From an uncultured Collinsella sp. (GTDB lineage Bacteria > Actinomycetota > Coriobacteriia > Coriobacteriales > Coriobacteriaceae), in contig CABRHR010000021.1 of the NCBI GenBank assembly GCA_902470835.1, positions 1 through 23,996 on the forward strand: a stretch of 23,996 nucleotides of DNA, given 5' to 3'. The notes beneath the pieces are model-generated. The model had not been told where the DNA came from. It did not search any database and worked only from the letters and a program-made list of their open reading frames with translations. The position numbers and the translations under genes are program-made. Shown here one piece after another: positions 7,417-15,595 of this stretch; positions within the stretch are counted from its first letter, which is position 1, and every line of letters starts with the position of its first letter.

Positions 7417-9861
7417 GTGAACGCCTTTGACCGCTACGCCCCGTTTATCCAAGACTTCATCTACTCCCACGATTGGGAGAGTCTGCGCTCTATCCAGGTT
7501 GCAGCGGCAGACGCCATCTTTAATACGCAGGACAATGTGCTCCTGACGGCATCCACAGCTTCCGGCAAAACCGAGGCAGCCTTCTTTCCCATCCTGACCG
7601 AGTTTTGGGAAAACCCGCCCGCAAGCGTTGGCGCCCTCTACATCGGCCCCCTCAAGGCACTCATCAACGACCAGTTCGTTCGCCTCAACGATCTGTGCGA
7701 AGAGGCCGACATCCCCGTCTGGCACTGGCACGGCGATGTCTCGCAGTCGCACAAGGCAAAGCTCATCAAAAAGCCGAGCGGCATCCTACAGATTACGCCC
7801 GAATCGCTCGAGGCACTCCTGATCCACAAACACATGGCAATCCCGCGTATGTTCTGCGATCTGCGCTATGTCGTCATCGACGAGGTCCACTCGCTCATGC
7901 GCGGCGACCGCGGCGGTCAGACGCTCTGCCTTATCGAGCGCCTCTCGCGCATGGCAGGCGTGCAGCCCCGCCGCATCGGCCTTTCCGCTACCATCGGCGA
8001 CCCCGAGCGCACGGGCGCTTTTCTCTCGCAGGGAACAGGGCGTGACTGCGTTATCCCCCGCTTTGAAGAACCGCGCCGCGTGTGGCGCATCTCCATGGAG
8101 CACTTCTACAACTCGGGCCCCCAGGCACAGCAGCGGGGATTCGAGAGCATGGGCCCTCAAGAGGCCGAAGTACTCGCGTGCGAGCGCATCGAGGCAGCGG
8201 CATCCGCGACGCTGCCCGCCGGCGCCCAAGACATGCGTCACAGCGGACAGCTCACACAAGAGGAGCGCCGTCAACGTCGTGAGCAGGCACAGTGTAAGGC
8301 TACCTCCGGGGACCGCCGCACTTCTTCGGCCCCCGAGGGCGAAGTCGATATCCCCCGGGCCGCTGAGCAGGCGCTCCTCAACCCCACCGACACCGCACCC
8401 GAAAACGCCGATCCCGGCATGGGCTACATCTTTGAGCATACCCGCGGCCGCAAGTGCCTGGTCTTTGCCAACTCGCGCGAGGAGGCAGAGGCCGTGTGCT
8501 CCATGTTGCGGAGCTACTGTGAAAACCGGCACGAGCCAGACCGCTTCCTTATCCATCACGGCAACCTTTCGGCATCGCTGCGCGAGACGGCAGAAGAGCT
8601 AATGCGCGACGAGGAGCAGGCACAAACGACCGTCACCACCTCTACACTGGAACTCGGTATCGATATCGGCCGTCTGGAGCGCGTCTTCCAGATCGACGCG
8701 CCGTTTACCGTCAGCTCCTTTTTGCAACGAATGGGCCGCACGGGACGCCGCGATCTTCCGCCCGAGATGTGGTTTGTCATGCGCGAGGAAGAGCCTGAGC
8801 CGCGCACGATGATGCCCGAGACGATTCCTTGGAAGCTCCTTCAGGGCATCGCGCTCGTACAACTCTATCGCGAGGAAAAGTGGGTCGAGCCGCCCGAGCT
8901 CGATCGACTCCCCTACAGTTTGCTCTACCACCAGACGATGTCGACGCTCGCCAGCACCGGCGAGCTCACACCGGCAGAGCTTGCCCAGCGCGTGCTCACG
9001 CTCAGCTACTTCCATCGTGTCTCGGCCGACGACTACCGCGTGCTGCTGCGTCACCTCATCAAGATTGACCACATCCAGGTCACCGAGGGCGGCGGGCTTA
9101 TCGTGGGCCTCGCGGGTGAGCGCATCATCAACAACTTTAAGTTCTACGCCGTGTTTCAGGAAAACGAGGAATTCACGGTCCGCAGCGAATCGGCCGAGCT
9201 GGGCACCATCGTCAATCCGCCACCGCCCGGGGAGTGTATTGCCATCGCCGGTCACTGCTGGATTGTCGAAGAAGTGGACTGGAAGCGTCATACCGTCTTT
9301 GCCACGCAGGTAAAAGGCCGTGTTCCCGCCTACTTTGGCGACTGCCCCGGAGACATCAATACGCATGTGCTCGAGCGCATGCGTCAGGCGCTCAACGAGC
9401 ATGCGGCATATCCATACCTCATGGGTAACGCACGGGCTCGCCTGGCCCAAGCACGCCATACGGCTGAGATTTCGGGCGCAGGGACCAAACCGCTCATCAA
9501 CCTGGGCGGCGACACGTGGGTGCTCTTCCCCTGGCTGGGGAGCTATGCCTTTCTGGCGCTCGAGCGCATGCTCAAGATCAAATGCGCCGCAGAGTTGGGT
9601 CTTCGCGGACTCGACCCATCGCGACCGTACTTTATGCAGTTTAAGATGAAAGCCGATGAGGAGACGTTCTTTGAGGTGCTCGCCTCCGAGGCCGAAAAGG
9701 ACTTTGATCCCATAGAGCTCGTGTATCCGGGCGAGGTTCCCTACTTCGATCGCTACGACGAGTACGTTCCCGAGGAGCTCGTACGCAAAGGCTTTGCCGA
9801 AGGCGTGCTCGACATCAAAGGCATGAAGCAGCGCGTCCTTAGCTGGTGCGACCACGCATAA
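7417..9861 (+). CDS. Lhr-like superfamily 2 DEVH helicase
   Basis: The GTG at 7417 has AAAGGAGG at 7405-7412, giving 814 residues; an upstream in-frame start at 7387 lacks such a site. SF2 motifs in order: TASTASGKTE (motif I, 44-53), IGPLKALINDQ (Ia), DEVH (155-158), SAT (190-192), then TSTLELGIDIG (V) and QRMGRTGRR (VI, 437-445). H-x-G-N-L-S-A-S-L-R before motif V and the N-x-x-F-Y-A-V-F and H-C-W-I-V-E-E-V-D segments after about 570 fit the Lhr-type winged-helix and beta-bundle region. A charged Gln/Glu/Arg-rich insert of about 100 residues (240-340) separates the two RecA-like domains. It probably unwinds or remodels nucleic acid as partner of the TerB protein and ATPase. It resembles the BrxHI-type helicases associated with BREX loci, but that subgroup call is tentative. 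Confidence 0.9.
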   Translation: MNAFDRYAPFIQDFIYSHDWESLRSIQVAAADAIFNTQDNVLLTASTASGKTEAAFFPILTEFWENPPASVGALYIGPLKALINDQFVRLNDLCEEADIPVWHWHGDVSQSHKAKLIKKPSGILQITPESLEALLIHKHMAIPRMFCDLRYVVIDEVHSLMRGDRGGQTLCLIERLSRMAGVQPRRIGLSATIGDPERTGAFLSQGTGRDCVIPRFEEPRRVWRISMEHFYNSGPQAQQRGFESMGPQEAEVLACERIEAAASATLPAGAQDMRHSGQLTQEERRQRREQAQCKATSGDRRTSSAPEGEVDIPRAAEQALLNPTDTAPENADPGMGYIFEHTRGRKCLVFANSREEAEAVCSMLRSYCENRHEPDRFLIHHGNLSASLRETAEELMRDEEQAQTTVTTSTLELGIDIGRLERVFQIDAPFTVSSFLQRMGRTGRRDLPPEMWFVMREEEPEPRTMMPETIPWKLLQGIALVQLYREEKWVEPPELDRLPYSLLYHQTMSTLASTGELTPAELAQRVLTLSYFHRVSADDYRVLLRHLIKIDHIQVTEGGGLIVGLAGERIINNFKFYAVFQENEEFTVRSESAELGTIVNPPPPGECIAIAGHCWIVEEVDWKRHTVFATQVKGRVPAYFGDCPGDINTHVLERMRQALNEHAAYPYLMGNARARLAQARHTAEISGAGTKPLINLGGDTWVLFPWLGSYAFLALERMLKIKCAAELGLRGLDPSRPYFMQFKMKADEETFFEVLASEAEKDFDPIELVYPGEVPYFDRYDEYVPEELVRKGFAEGVLDIKGMKQRVLSWCDHA

Positions 9862-9877
9862 GGCCAGCCCGAATAGG

Positions 9878-10753
9878 CTAGTCGTGAAGAACGGCGCCGA
9901 GGAAGTCGGTGTCGAAGGGCACGGCTTCGGCAAAGGCGTAGTTGCCGTCGCTGGCGATGAGCAGGTAGTTTTCCTCGCCGCCGAACTTCGCATCGCCACA
10001 TGGGACCACCCAGGCGTGGGCGAATACCTCGAGTGCCGTGGCAGCGCAATCGCGCAGGAACGTCACATCGCTCCCCTCGCTTGCGCTCACGATATTGGCA
10101 ACGTAGACGCCGCCGACATTTAGGCTGCCCCGCACCAAACGCAACGCTTCAACCGTCGCCAGCTCGCGTACGGGCTCGGCACCGCCAAAGCAATCGCTCA
10201 CGACTACGTCGTAGCGACGATGGCCCACGCTCGTCACACCCAGATACGAGCGAGCCTCAGCGGTTATCACCCGCAGGCGATCGCCCGCCGCGCGCTCCAG
10301 CTCGTCTAGGTAGAACCAGCGGCGCGCCAGGCGCGTAATCTCTCCGTCATACTCGATAACATCCATGCGCAAGTCCTCGTGCGACATCAGAGCGAACTTG
10401 GGATAGGCAAACCCGCCGCCGCCCAGCATGAGCATACGGTCGATACCATGCCCGTAAGCATCACGCATTGCGTCCTCAGCCTCAAACACGTCGTCAAACG
10501 CGCGATAGTACGCAAAGACGGGCTCCGCCCAGCGTTCGCCAACGTAACTCGCGCTTTGGTAGACGCCGCCTTGCACCAATACACGGACTTCGTCGCCGCC
10601 CTCATCGTGCACGCGTTTCACACGCGCCAACCCATTGCGGGTTCGCGCAACCTGCAGACAGGCAGCACGAACAGCGACAGCGGCCGCACCAAGCGCCGCG
10701 GCCCCCAGAGCAACGCCGGCAACGACGCCGGCAGAAACACTCGGCTTGTTCAT
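9878..10753 (-). CDS. Membrane-anchored spermidine synthase-fold protein
   Basis: This 291-residue protein has a hydrophobic N-terminal segment (about 7-32, Ala/Val/Gly-rich) that should anchor it in the membrane. The rest is the Rossmann-like fold of spermidine synthases: QGGVYQSASYVGERW (61-75), M-L-M-L-G-G-G-G-F-A-Y-P (107-118), V-I-E-Y-D (132-136, acidic nucleoside-binding residue E134) and Y-D-V-V-V-S-D-C-F (181-189, with D187 at the usual catalytic Asp position). The G-G-D-G loop of classic SpeE is G-G-G-G-F, as seen in the fused MFS/spermidine synthase-like group, so polyamine synthesis is uncertain. The ATG directly follows the Elp3 stop (TAGATG), so translation is coupled to Elp3. 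It converges with the helicase gene 16 bases away. Confidence 0.85.
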   Translation of the reverse strand: MNKPSVSAGVVAGVALGAAALGAAAVAVRAACLQVARTRNGLARVKRVHDEGGDEVRVLVQGGVYQSASYVGERWAEPVFAYYRAFDDVFEAEDAMRDAYGHGIDRMLMLGGGGFAYPKFALMSHEDLRMDVIEYDGEITRLARRWFYLDELERAAGDRLRVITAEARSYLGVTSVGHRRYDVVVSDCFGGAEPVRELATVEALRLVRGSLNVGGVYVANIVSASEGSDVTFLRDCAATALEVFAHAWVVPCGDAKFGGEENYLLIASDGNYAFAEAVPFDTDFLGAVLHD

Positions 10754-12661
10754 CTAGAGCTCCTTTTGCAGATAGAGTCCATGGTCGTAAAAACCCAAAT
10801 GGCGATAGTACTCGCGTGTGCCAATCGCGCTGATCACGTTGATGCGCGCATAGCCCGCGTCCCGAGCAATATGGCACGCACGCTCCACGAGCAAACGCCC
10901 CAACCCGTGATGCTGCGCCGCCTGGCCCTGGTCACCCACGCGTGCCGCCATGCCATACACGTGCACCTCGCGAATCATCGCCTCGTCCGGCGTCGTCGGC
11001 AACTCGTCCGCATGCGCGGCAACAAATGAATGGTCGGGCAGCGACAGGCGCAAAAAGCCCGCGATCTTGCCCTGCGGCGTCACCCACTGCAAAAAGCGCT
11101 CGTAAGTCACCGGCGTCTCGTACGCCACTTCCTCATCAAGAGATAGCTCATCCAAGTCGGCACCCGCCGTACTGATCTCGCGATAGCGAATCTCGCGCAC
11201 CGTCGCACCGTCACCCCGAGCAGCCAGGCGGTTCTCAACGAGCTGACGCAGGTTGGGCTTCTTGTTGCCCACCATGATGTCATCGGAACTAAAATCGCGG
11301 ATCATGCGACTGATACGGCAGAACGCCGGCGTCACCACGATGTCGTCGGCCAGCACGTCGAGCAGTTCTTCCTCGGTATAGGGGCGCCACTCGCCGCGCT
11401 CGTAGCAGCCCACCAGACGCGAGCCCTCGATGAGCGCACACGGGTAGACCTTGACCTCGTCGGGCATAAAGGCCCCCTCAGTCATAAAGCGCTCGTAGTC
11501 GCGCTTGTCCCCCTCGGGTGTGGCGCCCAGCAAGTTGAGCATAAAGTGCGCGTGGATCTTAAAGCCAAATAGGCGCGCGAGCGAAAACGCTCGCTCGATC
11601 TGAGCCACCGTGATACGACGCTCGTTAATGTCAAGCAGATACTGGTCGAGGCTCTGGATGCCCATCTGAATCTTGGTGCAGCCCAGGCGGCGGATGAGCG
11701 TGAGCGCCTGTGGCGTCACGGCATCGGGGCGCGTCTCGATAACGAGTCCCACCACGCGATGCTTCGCCGTCTCGTTGATGCGTTGTTGGCGCTCAAGCTC
11801 CTCCATCGTTGCCGTCTGCCACTCGGCGACCTCGCCCCACGGCGTACCGGGGCCGTACAGACGACGCACCGCGCGGTTATAGCCACCCACGGCAGCATCC
11901 ACACGTCCCTGCTCGTTGGCAACGCCGGCTGTAAGCTCGGCCTCATCGATCGCAATGCCGGCGGCCCGATAGTGCTCGCGACGCTCCGCCACCACCGGCG
12001 GCAGAGCATCGGCGGGAGCGCCATCGAGCAGGCGCCCTGCCTCGGCACGGCTGATGCCCGGACGCGCCAACATGGGGTTGGCCGCCACGCCGGCCACGGC
12101 ATCGTCATTGAGCGCGCGGAAGAGCTCCGACATAAACCACATCTGATACCCTTGCGGATAGTCGCTCCAGGTACCGCCAAGAACGATGAGCTCGATCTTG
12201 TCGGTCGCATGACCCATCTGCGAAAGCGCGGTCAAACGGGCGCTCACCTGCAGATATGGATCGAAGCAGTTTTGCTCTGCACGGGCACACGCCGGCTCGG
12301 CATGCAAATAGCTTTTGGGCATGCGCAGGTCGTTGGGGCAAAACAGGCAATCGCCCGAGCACGGCCACGGCTTGGTGATGACGGTAATGGTTGCCACGCC
12401 CGAAGCCGTGCGACGAGGCTTCATACGCAGCACCTGCAGCAGTTGACGTTCCAGCTCGGCATCGACATTCCACCCAGCCCAACGAGCCGGCTCCTCACGT
12501 TTAACCCGCTGGTAGAACGGCAGCAGACGGCGCTTGGCCAAATCGCGTTTGTCGGCACCCTCACGGCGCGCCTCGGCATGTATCAGTTTGACGAGCGCCT
12601 TGTCGCCCACGGTCTCACCGCGACGTAGGGCCTCGAGTATGTTCAAAATAATCTGTTCCAT
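10754..12661 (-). CDS. elp3: Elp3-type tRNA uridine-34 carboxymethyl-forming radical SAM / acetyltransferase
   Basis: This 635-residue protein has the two-domain Elp3 architecture. The radical SAM cluster motif is C101-x3-C105-x2-C108 (PCSGDCLFCPN), followed by the L-H-A-E-P-A-C-A-R-A and QNCFDPYLQVSARL segments, LGGTWSDYP, and E-T-R-P-D-A-V-T near the barrel's second half. The last 70 residues are a GNAT domain, with the acetyl-CoA loop QHHGLGR (583-589) and EYYRHLGF (617-624). In eukaryotes and archaea Elp3 makes cm5U at the tRNA wobble base from acetyl-CoA. Some bacteria carry it without the other Elongator subunits, as seems true here. No Shine-Dalgarno precedes the ATG; a TACAAT box ends 6 bases upstream, suggesting a leaderless mRNA. 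The spermidine-synthase-like gene is coupled downstream. Confidence 0.95.
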   Translation of the reverse strand: MEQIILNILEALRRGETVGDKALVKLIHAEARREGADKRDLAKRRLLPFYQRVKREEPARWAGWNVDAELERQLLQVLRMKPRRTASGVATITVITKPWPCSGDCLFCPNDLRMPKSYLHAEPACARAEQNCFDPYLQVSARLTALSQMGHATDKIELIVLGGTWSDYPQGYQMWFMSELFRALNDDAVAGVAANPMLARPGISRAEAGRLLDGAPADALPPVVAERREHYRAAGIAIDEAELTAGVANEQGRVDAAVGGYNRAVRRLYGPGTPWGEVAEWQTATMEELERQQRINETAKHRVVGLVIETRPDAVTPQALTLIRRLGCTKIQMGIQSLDQYLLDINERRITVAQIERAFSLARLFGFKIHAHFMLNLLGATPEGDKRDYERFMTEGAFMPDEVKVYPCALIEGSRLVGCYERGEWRPYTEEELLDVLADDIVVTPAFCRISRMIRDFSSDDIMVGNKKPNLRQLVENRLAARGDGATVREIRYREISTAGADLDELSLDEEVAYETPVTYERFLQWVTPQGKIAGFLRLSLPDHSFVAAHADELPTTPDEAMIREVHVYGMAARVGDQGQAAQHHGLGRLLVERACHIARDAGYARINVISAIGTREYYRHLGFYDHGLYLQKEL

Positions 12662-12667
12662 GCCCCC

Positions 12668-12673
12668 ATTGTA
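12668..12673 (-). promoter_or_regulatory. -10 box TACAAT, predicted leaderless promoter of elp3
   Basis: Read on the - strand, TACAAT is followed by GGGGGC and then the elp3 ATG, which would put transcription start at or next to the A of ATG. No clear -35 is present; that region falls inside the hairpin at 12680-12713. Confidence 0.45.
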
Positions 12674-12679
12674 AAGGCA

Positions 12680-12713
12680 AAGGCGCCGAAGCCGACTACG
12701 GCCCCGGCGCCTT
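12680..12713 (-). terminator. Rho-independent terminator after the DUF4097 gene
   Basis: AAGGCGCCG (12680-12688) pairs perfectly with CGGCGCCTT (12705-12713), with GCCG/CGGC able to extend the stem inside. On the - strand it is followed by TTTGCCTTTAC. It lies 45 bases past the DUF4097 stop and overlaps the elp3 promoter region. Confidence 0.7.
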
Positions 12714-12758
12714 CATCAAAGAGCGCGTCTATGTTTACTGGTCTTCGAAAACCGTCCG

Positions 12759-13628
12759 TCACTCCGAATCAAACGACATGTCGCCCGAATCAACTACAAA
12801 ATGATATACAGCGGACTTATCACCGTTGTCGAACTCAAGATTCGAAACGTTATGGCCCTCGTCGCTATCCATGACGAAATCGCTCTCAAAGTCGCCACTG
12901 CCCAGGGTAAGACTGGCCTTAAAGCCCGTAGAGCTCGGAACCGTTATCTCCACATCTCCCGAGTCCACACTCACGTCCATCGACTTCGCGGGGGCCTGGT
13001 TGAGCTCAAACGTCACATCGCCCAAACCGACCTCGGCATTCAGGGTATCGGTCACGGCGCCCGTAAACTCGACGTCCCCCGAGCCCAACGTTACATCCAA
13101 ATCGTGGCACGCAATGTCTGTGACCGTCAGATCGCCCAGCCCCACATACGCCGTAATGCCCATCATGTTCTCGGCAACCTCGCGCGGCAGCTCAATGGTG
13201 ACCTTCCGGTCAATCACGTACTTGTCATCGCTGTCGAACTGGCCGATCTTGAGCGTAGAGTCCTTGACCTCGGCAAGGTTCCGGGTTGCCGCGTCTGAAG
13301 CAGACGTCCCCTTCGCAACGCGGCCGCTTTCGATGACGCGCACCCGTCCGCCAGAGACACGTTTAACCTCGACCGTCCCCGACGTCACATCCAGGTCAAG
13401 CGACTGAAACGCGCCTTCGTCAAAAGTCGTGCACGAAAGCTGCTGGGGCTGAGCGGAATAGTTGTCGCTATCCAGGCCAGGCCAGTCGAACGCAACGGCA
13501 CCAAGGCTCCACGGACCATCAAAATGAATCAAAGTCCTCGAAATGCCAAAGACCAGCCCGATGATGAGCACAAACGCTCCGATACCGACGCCCAGACGCA
13601 CCTTGGATTCATGCGAAAGCCTCATCAT
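12759..13628 (-). CDS. DUF4097-type beta-repeat membrane protein
   Basis: This 289-residue protein has one transmembrane segment at about 12-30 after a basic cytoplasmic start, then an extracytoplasmic beta-solenoid-like region. The repeated pattern GLGDLTV, GSGDVEF, GLGDVTF, DSGDVEI, GSGDFES, DSGDMSF, one copy every 20 or so residues, is the hallmark of DUF4097/adhesin-like repeats (related to LiaF/PspC-type C-terminal domains). Its ATG overlaps the stop of the XRE gene by 4 bases (ATGA); GAGGG just upstream can act as ribosome binding site. A second ATG follows at once (13625), so the start may be three bases later. Pairing with a membrane-bound XRE regulator suggests a role in sensing envelope state, which is an inference. 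Confidence 0.9.
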   Translation of the reverse strand: MMRLSHESKVRLGVGIGAFVLIIGLVFGISRTLIHFDGPWSLGAVAFDWPGLDSDNYSAQPQQLSCTTFDEGAFQSLDLDVTSGTVEVKRVSGGRVRVIESGRVAKGTSASDAATRNLAEVKDSTLKIGQFDSDDKYVIDRKVTIELPREVAENMMGITAYVGLGDLTVTDIACHDLDVTLGSGDVEFTGAVTDTLNAEVGLGDVTFELNQAPAKSMDVSVDSGDVEITVPSSTGFKASLTLGSGDFESDFVMDSDEGHNVSNLEFDNGDKSAVYHFVVDSGDMSFDSE

Positions 13629-14341
13629 TCATCACCCTCTTTGGCACTCGGCTCTGCACCGGCAGCAGCCGGGTCGACATCAACCGCGGCGGAAGCGTCC
13701 TGCACCTGAGCCTGAGCCGCCATCGGCGCCGAACCAACCTGAATATCCCCCCGTGCCCAATCGCCATCGAGCGCACGGGCCACCCAGTGGTAGATAGGGA
13801 TCGTAAAGAAGATCAGCGCGGCAAAGGGGCAGCCACCAAGCAGGAACATCAGCAAAAAGAACAGCAGCCAGCAAACGGCCCAATACGGAAACGATTGGAA
13901 CGGGCCCTTTACCGGCGCCGGGCTGGCCGTGCCGCTCGTCACCTGCGCCGTTGCGGCATTGGCGGCCTGCGCGCTCCAACTTGCCGCCTGTGCCGCCTTG
14001 GCCGCTGCATCGCTTGCCTGCGTCGCCGCCTCGGTCGCACGCGCCGCCGCCTCGTGGGTACGAGCACGTTCCGCCGCTTCGGCCTCGCGCTGACGGGCGC
14101 GGTCCTCGTTCTCAAACTCGATATCGTCCTCAATCTCGTCGCTCGGATTGAGCAGTTCGTCCAGACTCACGCCATAGAGTTTGGCAAGCGAGATCAAATT
14201 CTCGGTGTCGGGAGAGCTCTCCGCGCGCTCCCATTTACTGACCGCTTGGCGCGACAGGCCCAGCTTTCGCGCCAACCCCTCTTGGCTAAAACCCTTGCTG
14301 CGGCGAAGGTCGGCGAGCCGCTGCGCAGTTTCTACATTCAT
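13625..14341 (-). CDS. XRE-family regulator with C-terminal membrane segments
   Basis: The ATG at 14341 is preceded by TAGGAGGAACC and gives 238 residues; a longer frame from 14383 lacks this site. Residues 7-62 are a classic XRE/Cro helix-turn-helix (LRRSKGFSQEGLARKLGLS, then RQAVSKWERAESSPDTENLI, then LAKLYGVSLDELL). Residues of about 70-130 are a charged then Ala-rich helical, probably coiled-coil, region. Two hydrophobic segments at about 151-170 and 172-189 follow, then a Pro/Ala tail. So this is a DNA-binding protein tied to the membrane. It overlaps the DUF4097 gene by 4 bases; the two probably act together as a one-component envelope-response unit and autoregulate. Confidence 0.9.
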   Translation of the reverse strand: MNVETAQRLADLRRSKGFSQEGLARKLGLSRQAVSKWERAESSPDTENLISLAKLYGVSLDELLNPSDEIEDDIEFENEDRARQREAEAAERARTHEAAARATEAATQASDAAAKAAQAASWSAQAANAATAQVTSGTASPAPVKGPFQSFPYWAVCWLLFFLLMFLLGGCPFAALIFFTIPIYHWVARALDGDWARGDIQVGSAPMAAQAQVQDASAAVDVDPAAAGAEPSAKEGDE

Positions 14342-14608
14342 GGTTCCTCCTATGTTTTTGCCAGCCGTGCCGCCGGACCGCATCTGTTCTTAAGGCGCCT
14401 TGCACAGTTAAAATCTATCCGCCACTGCCAAAATCATGCCACCTATTCTAGTGAGATTTTTGACAACCGGCAGTTGCGGGCGCACATGAGCTGCGGAAAT
14501 GTGTCCAAACAAAGCAAAGGCCCACAGCTTGGTTGTCCCCGTTGCGGCGTTAACGGTAGTATGGTCGTACTGTTTATTCCGCACCGCCAACGGAGGGAGT
14601 CCCGCGCC
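14342..14608. other. Divergent intergenic region between XRE and Trm9-like genes
   Basis: This 267-base gap holds no gene I can support, although one + frame remains open across it. It must contain divergent promoters. The best + strand candidate is listed at 14533-14562. For the - strand I see no box I would defend. Binding sites of the XRE regulator would be expected here, but no clear long dyad is visible. Confidence 0.5.
14533..14562 (+). promoter_or_regulatory. Possible promoter of the Trm9-like gene
   Basis: TTGTCC (14533-14538), an 18-base spacer and TAGTAT (14557-14562) lie about 47 bases before the GTG start. Each box is an imperfect match. Confidence 0.35.
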
Positions 14609-15481
14609 GTGAACCGCGATTTCGCCTCATCGCTCATTCAGCTCAATAACACGTTCTATCGCGAGCACTCCGCCTCTTTTTCCGACACGCGCCAGGCACC
14701 GTGGCCCGGCTGGGTGCGCACCATGGACATCGCGCTCGAGCAGCTCGACGTGGCGAATATCGAACGTCCCGTGCGCGTCTTTGACCTCGCCTGCGGCAAT
14801 ATGCGATTCGAAAACTTTGCCGCCGGCGGCACGCTTGCCGCCAAGGGCGTGGACGGCGCAAGCCCCTCGGCAGACGCCAGCTGTCCTTTTGAGTTCTACG
14901 GTGTTGACTCCTGCCAGGATTTGGCTATCGATGCGCGCGGCCACGCCCTGCGCATCCCTAACCTGCATTTCCAGGAGCTCGACGTGCTCGACGCCCTCAT
15001 GAAACTCAATCCCGCCGAAACCCCCGATACGCTCTTTGACGCCCCACTCGCTGATATCTCGGTGTGTTTTGGCTTTATGCACCACGTGCCATCGTGCGAG
15101 TATCGCGTGCGCGTGCTCGATGCCCTCGTACGCCAAACGCGCCCGGGCGGCATCATCGCCATTAGCTTTTGGGAGTTCATGAACGACGAACGCATGGCAC
15201 GCAAGGCCGTTCGCGCCGAGGCGCGCGCCGAGCTCACCCCGCCGTTTGAGGGCTACGACTCCGCGCAGTTCGAAGCCGGCGACCATCTGATTGGCTGGCA
15301 AAACGATCGCCACGCTTACCGCTATTGCCACCACTTTGACGACCAGCAGATCACCGACCTGGTGCGCGGCGTGCGCACGTTCTATAAGAGCGGCGAGGTC
15401 CCCGTGCGCGAGCTCGAGCGCTTCCATGCCGACGGTCGCAGCGGCGAACTCAACCGCTATGTAATCCTCAAGCGCCTGTAG
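14609..15481 (+). CDS. Trm9/ALKBH8-like class I SAM methyltransferase
   Basis: The GTG at 14609 follows GGAGGGAG (14592-14599) by 9 bases and gives 290 residues; the frame extends far upstream but without coding sense. SAM-binding motif I is VFDLACGNMRF (57-67), and the motif IV/post region reads SVCFGFMHHVPS. Two segments match the Trm9/ALKBH8 tRNA methyltransferases: an N-terminal SFSDTRQAPWPGW (the family's H-F-S-x-T-R-x-x-P-W-P) and a late G-D-H-L-I-G-W then YRYCHHFDDQQITDLV (family: D-x-x-V-P-W, then R-Y-Y-H-x-F-x-x-x-E-L). Trm9 methylates cm5U34 in tRNA to mcm5U34 after Elongator has acted. An Elp3 gene lies 2 kb away. No Trm112-like activator is in the window. The methyltransferase call is secure; the Trm9-like subgroup is my motif-based inference. 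Confidence 0.85.
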   Translation: MNRDFASSLIQLNNTFYREHSASFSDTRQAPWPGWVRTMDIALEQLDVANIERPVRVFDLACGNMRFENFAAGGTLAAKGVDGASPSADASCPFEFYGVDSCQDLAIDARGHALRIPNLHFQELDVLDALMKLNPAETPDTLFDAPLADISVCFGFMHHVPSCEYRVRVLDALVRQTRPGGIIAISFWEFMNDERMARKAVRAEARAELTPPFEGYDSAQFEAGDHLIGWQNDRHAYRYCHHFDDQQITDLVRGVRTFYKSGEVPVRELERFHADGRSGELNRYVILKRL

Positions 15482-15595
15482 CGCTGGGCGTTTTGCCCGA
15501 GCTTGAGCCAGCACGCCGGGCAATCTTCGCCCGACGTCACCAAATTTATTGCCAAGGCGCACGCTTGCGCCATCCGTTTATGACCAAGGAGCCGC

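Noticed and set aside
4243..9861. Calling the region a BREX system
   Set aside because: Only BrxD-like and Lhr-like helicase members are present; the core brxC, pglX and pglZ genes are absent from the window.
8599..9999. 466-residue open frame on the - strand
   Set aside because: It overlaps the helicase on the opposite strand and shows no recognisable domain or ribosome binding site.
13787..14608. Long open + frame upstream of the Trm9-like gene
   Set aside because: It lies antisense to the well-supported XRE gene and crosses the intergenic region; its translation is Arg-rich shadow sequence. The real start is 14609 with its own ribosome binding site.
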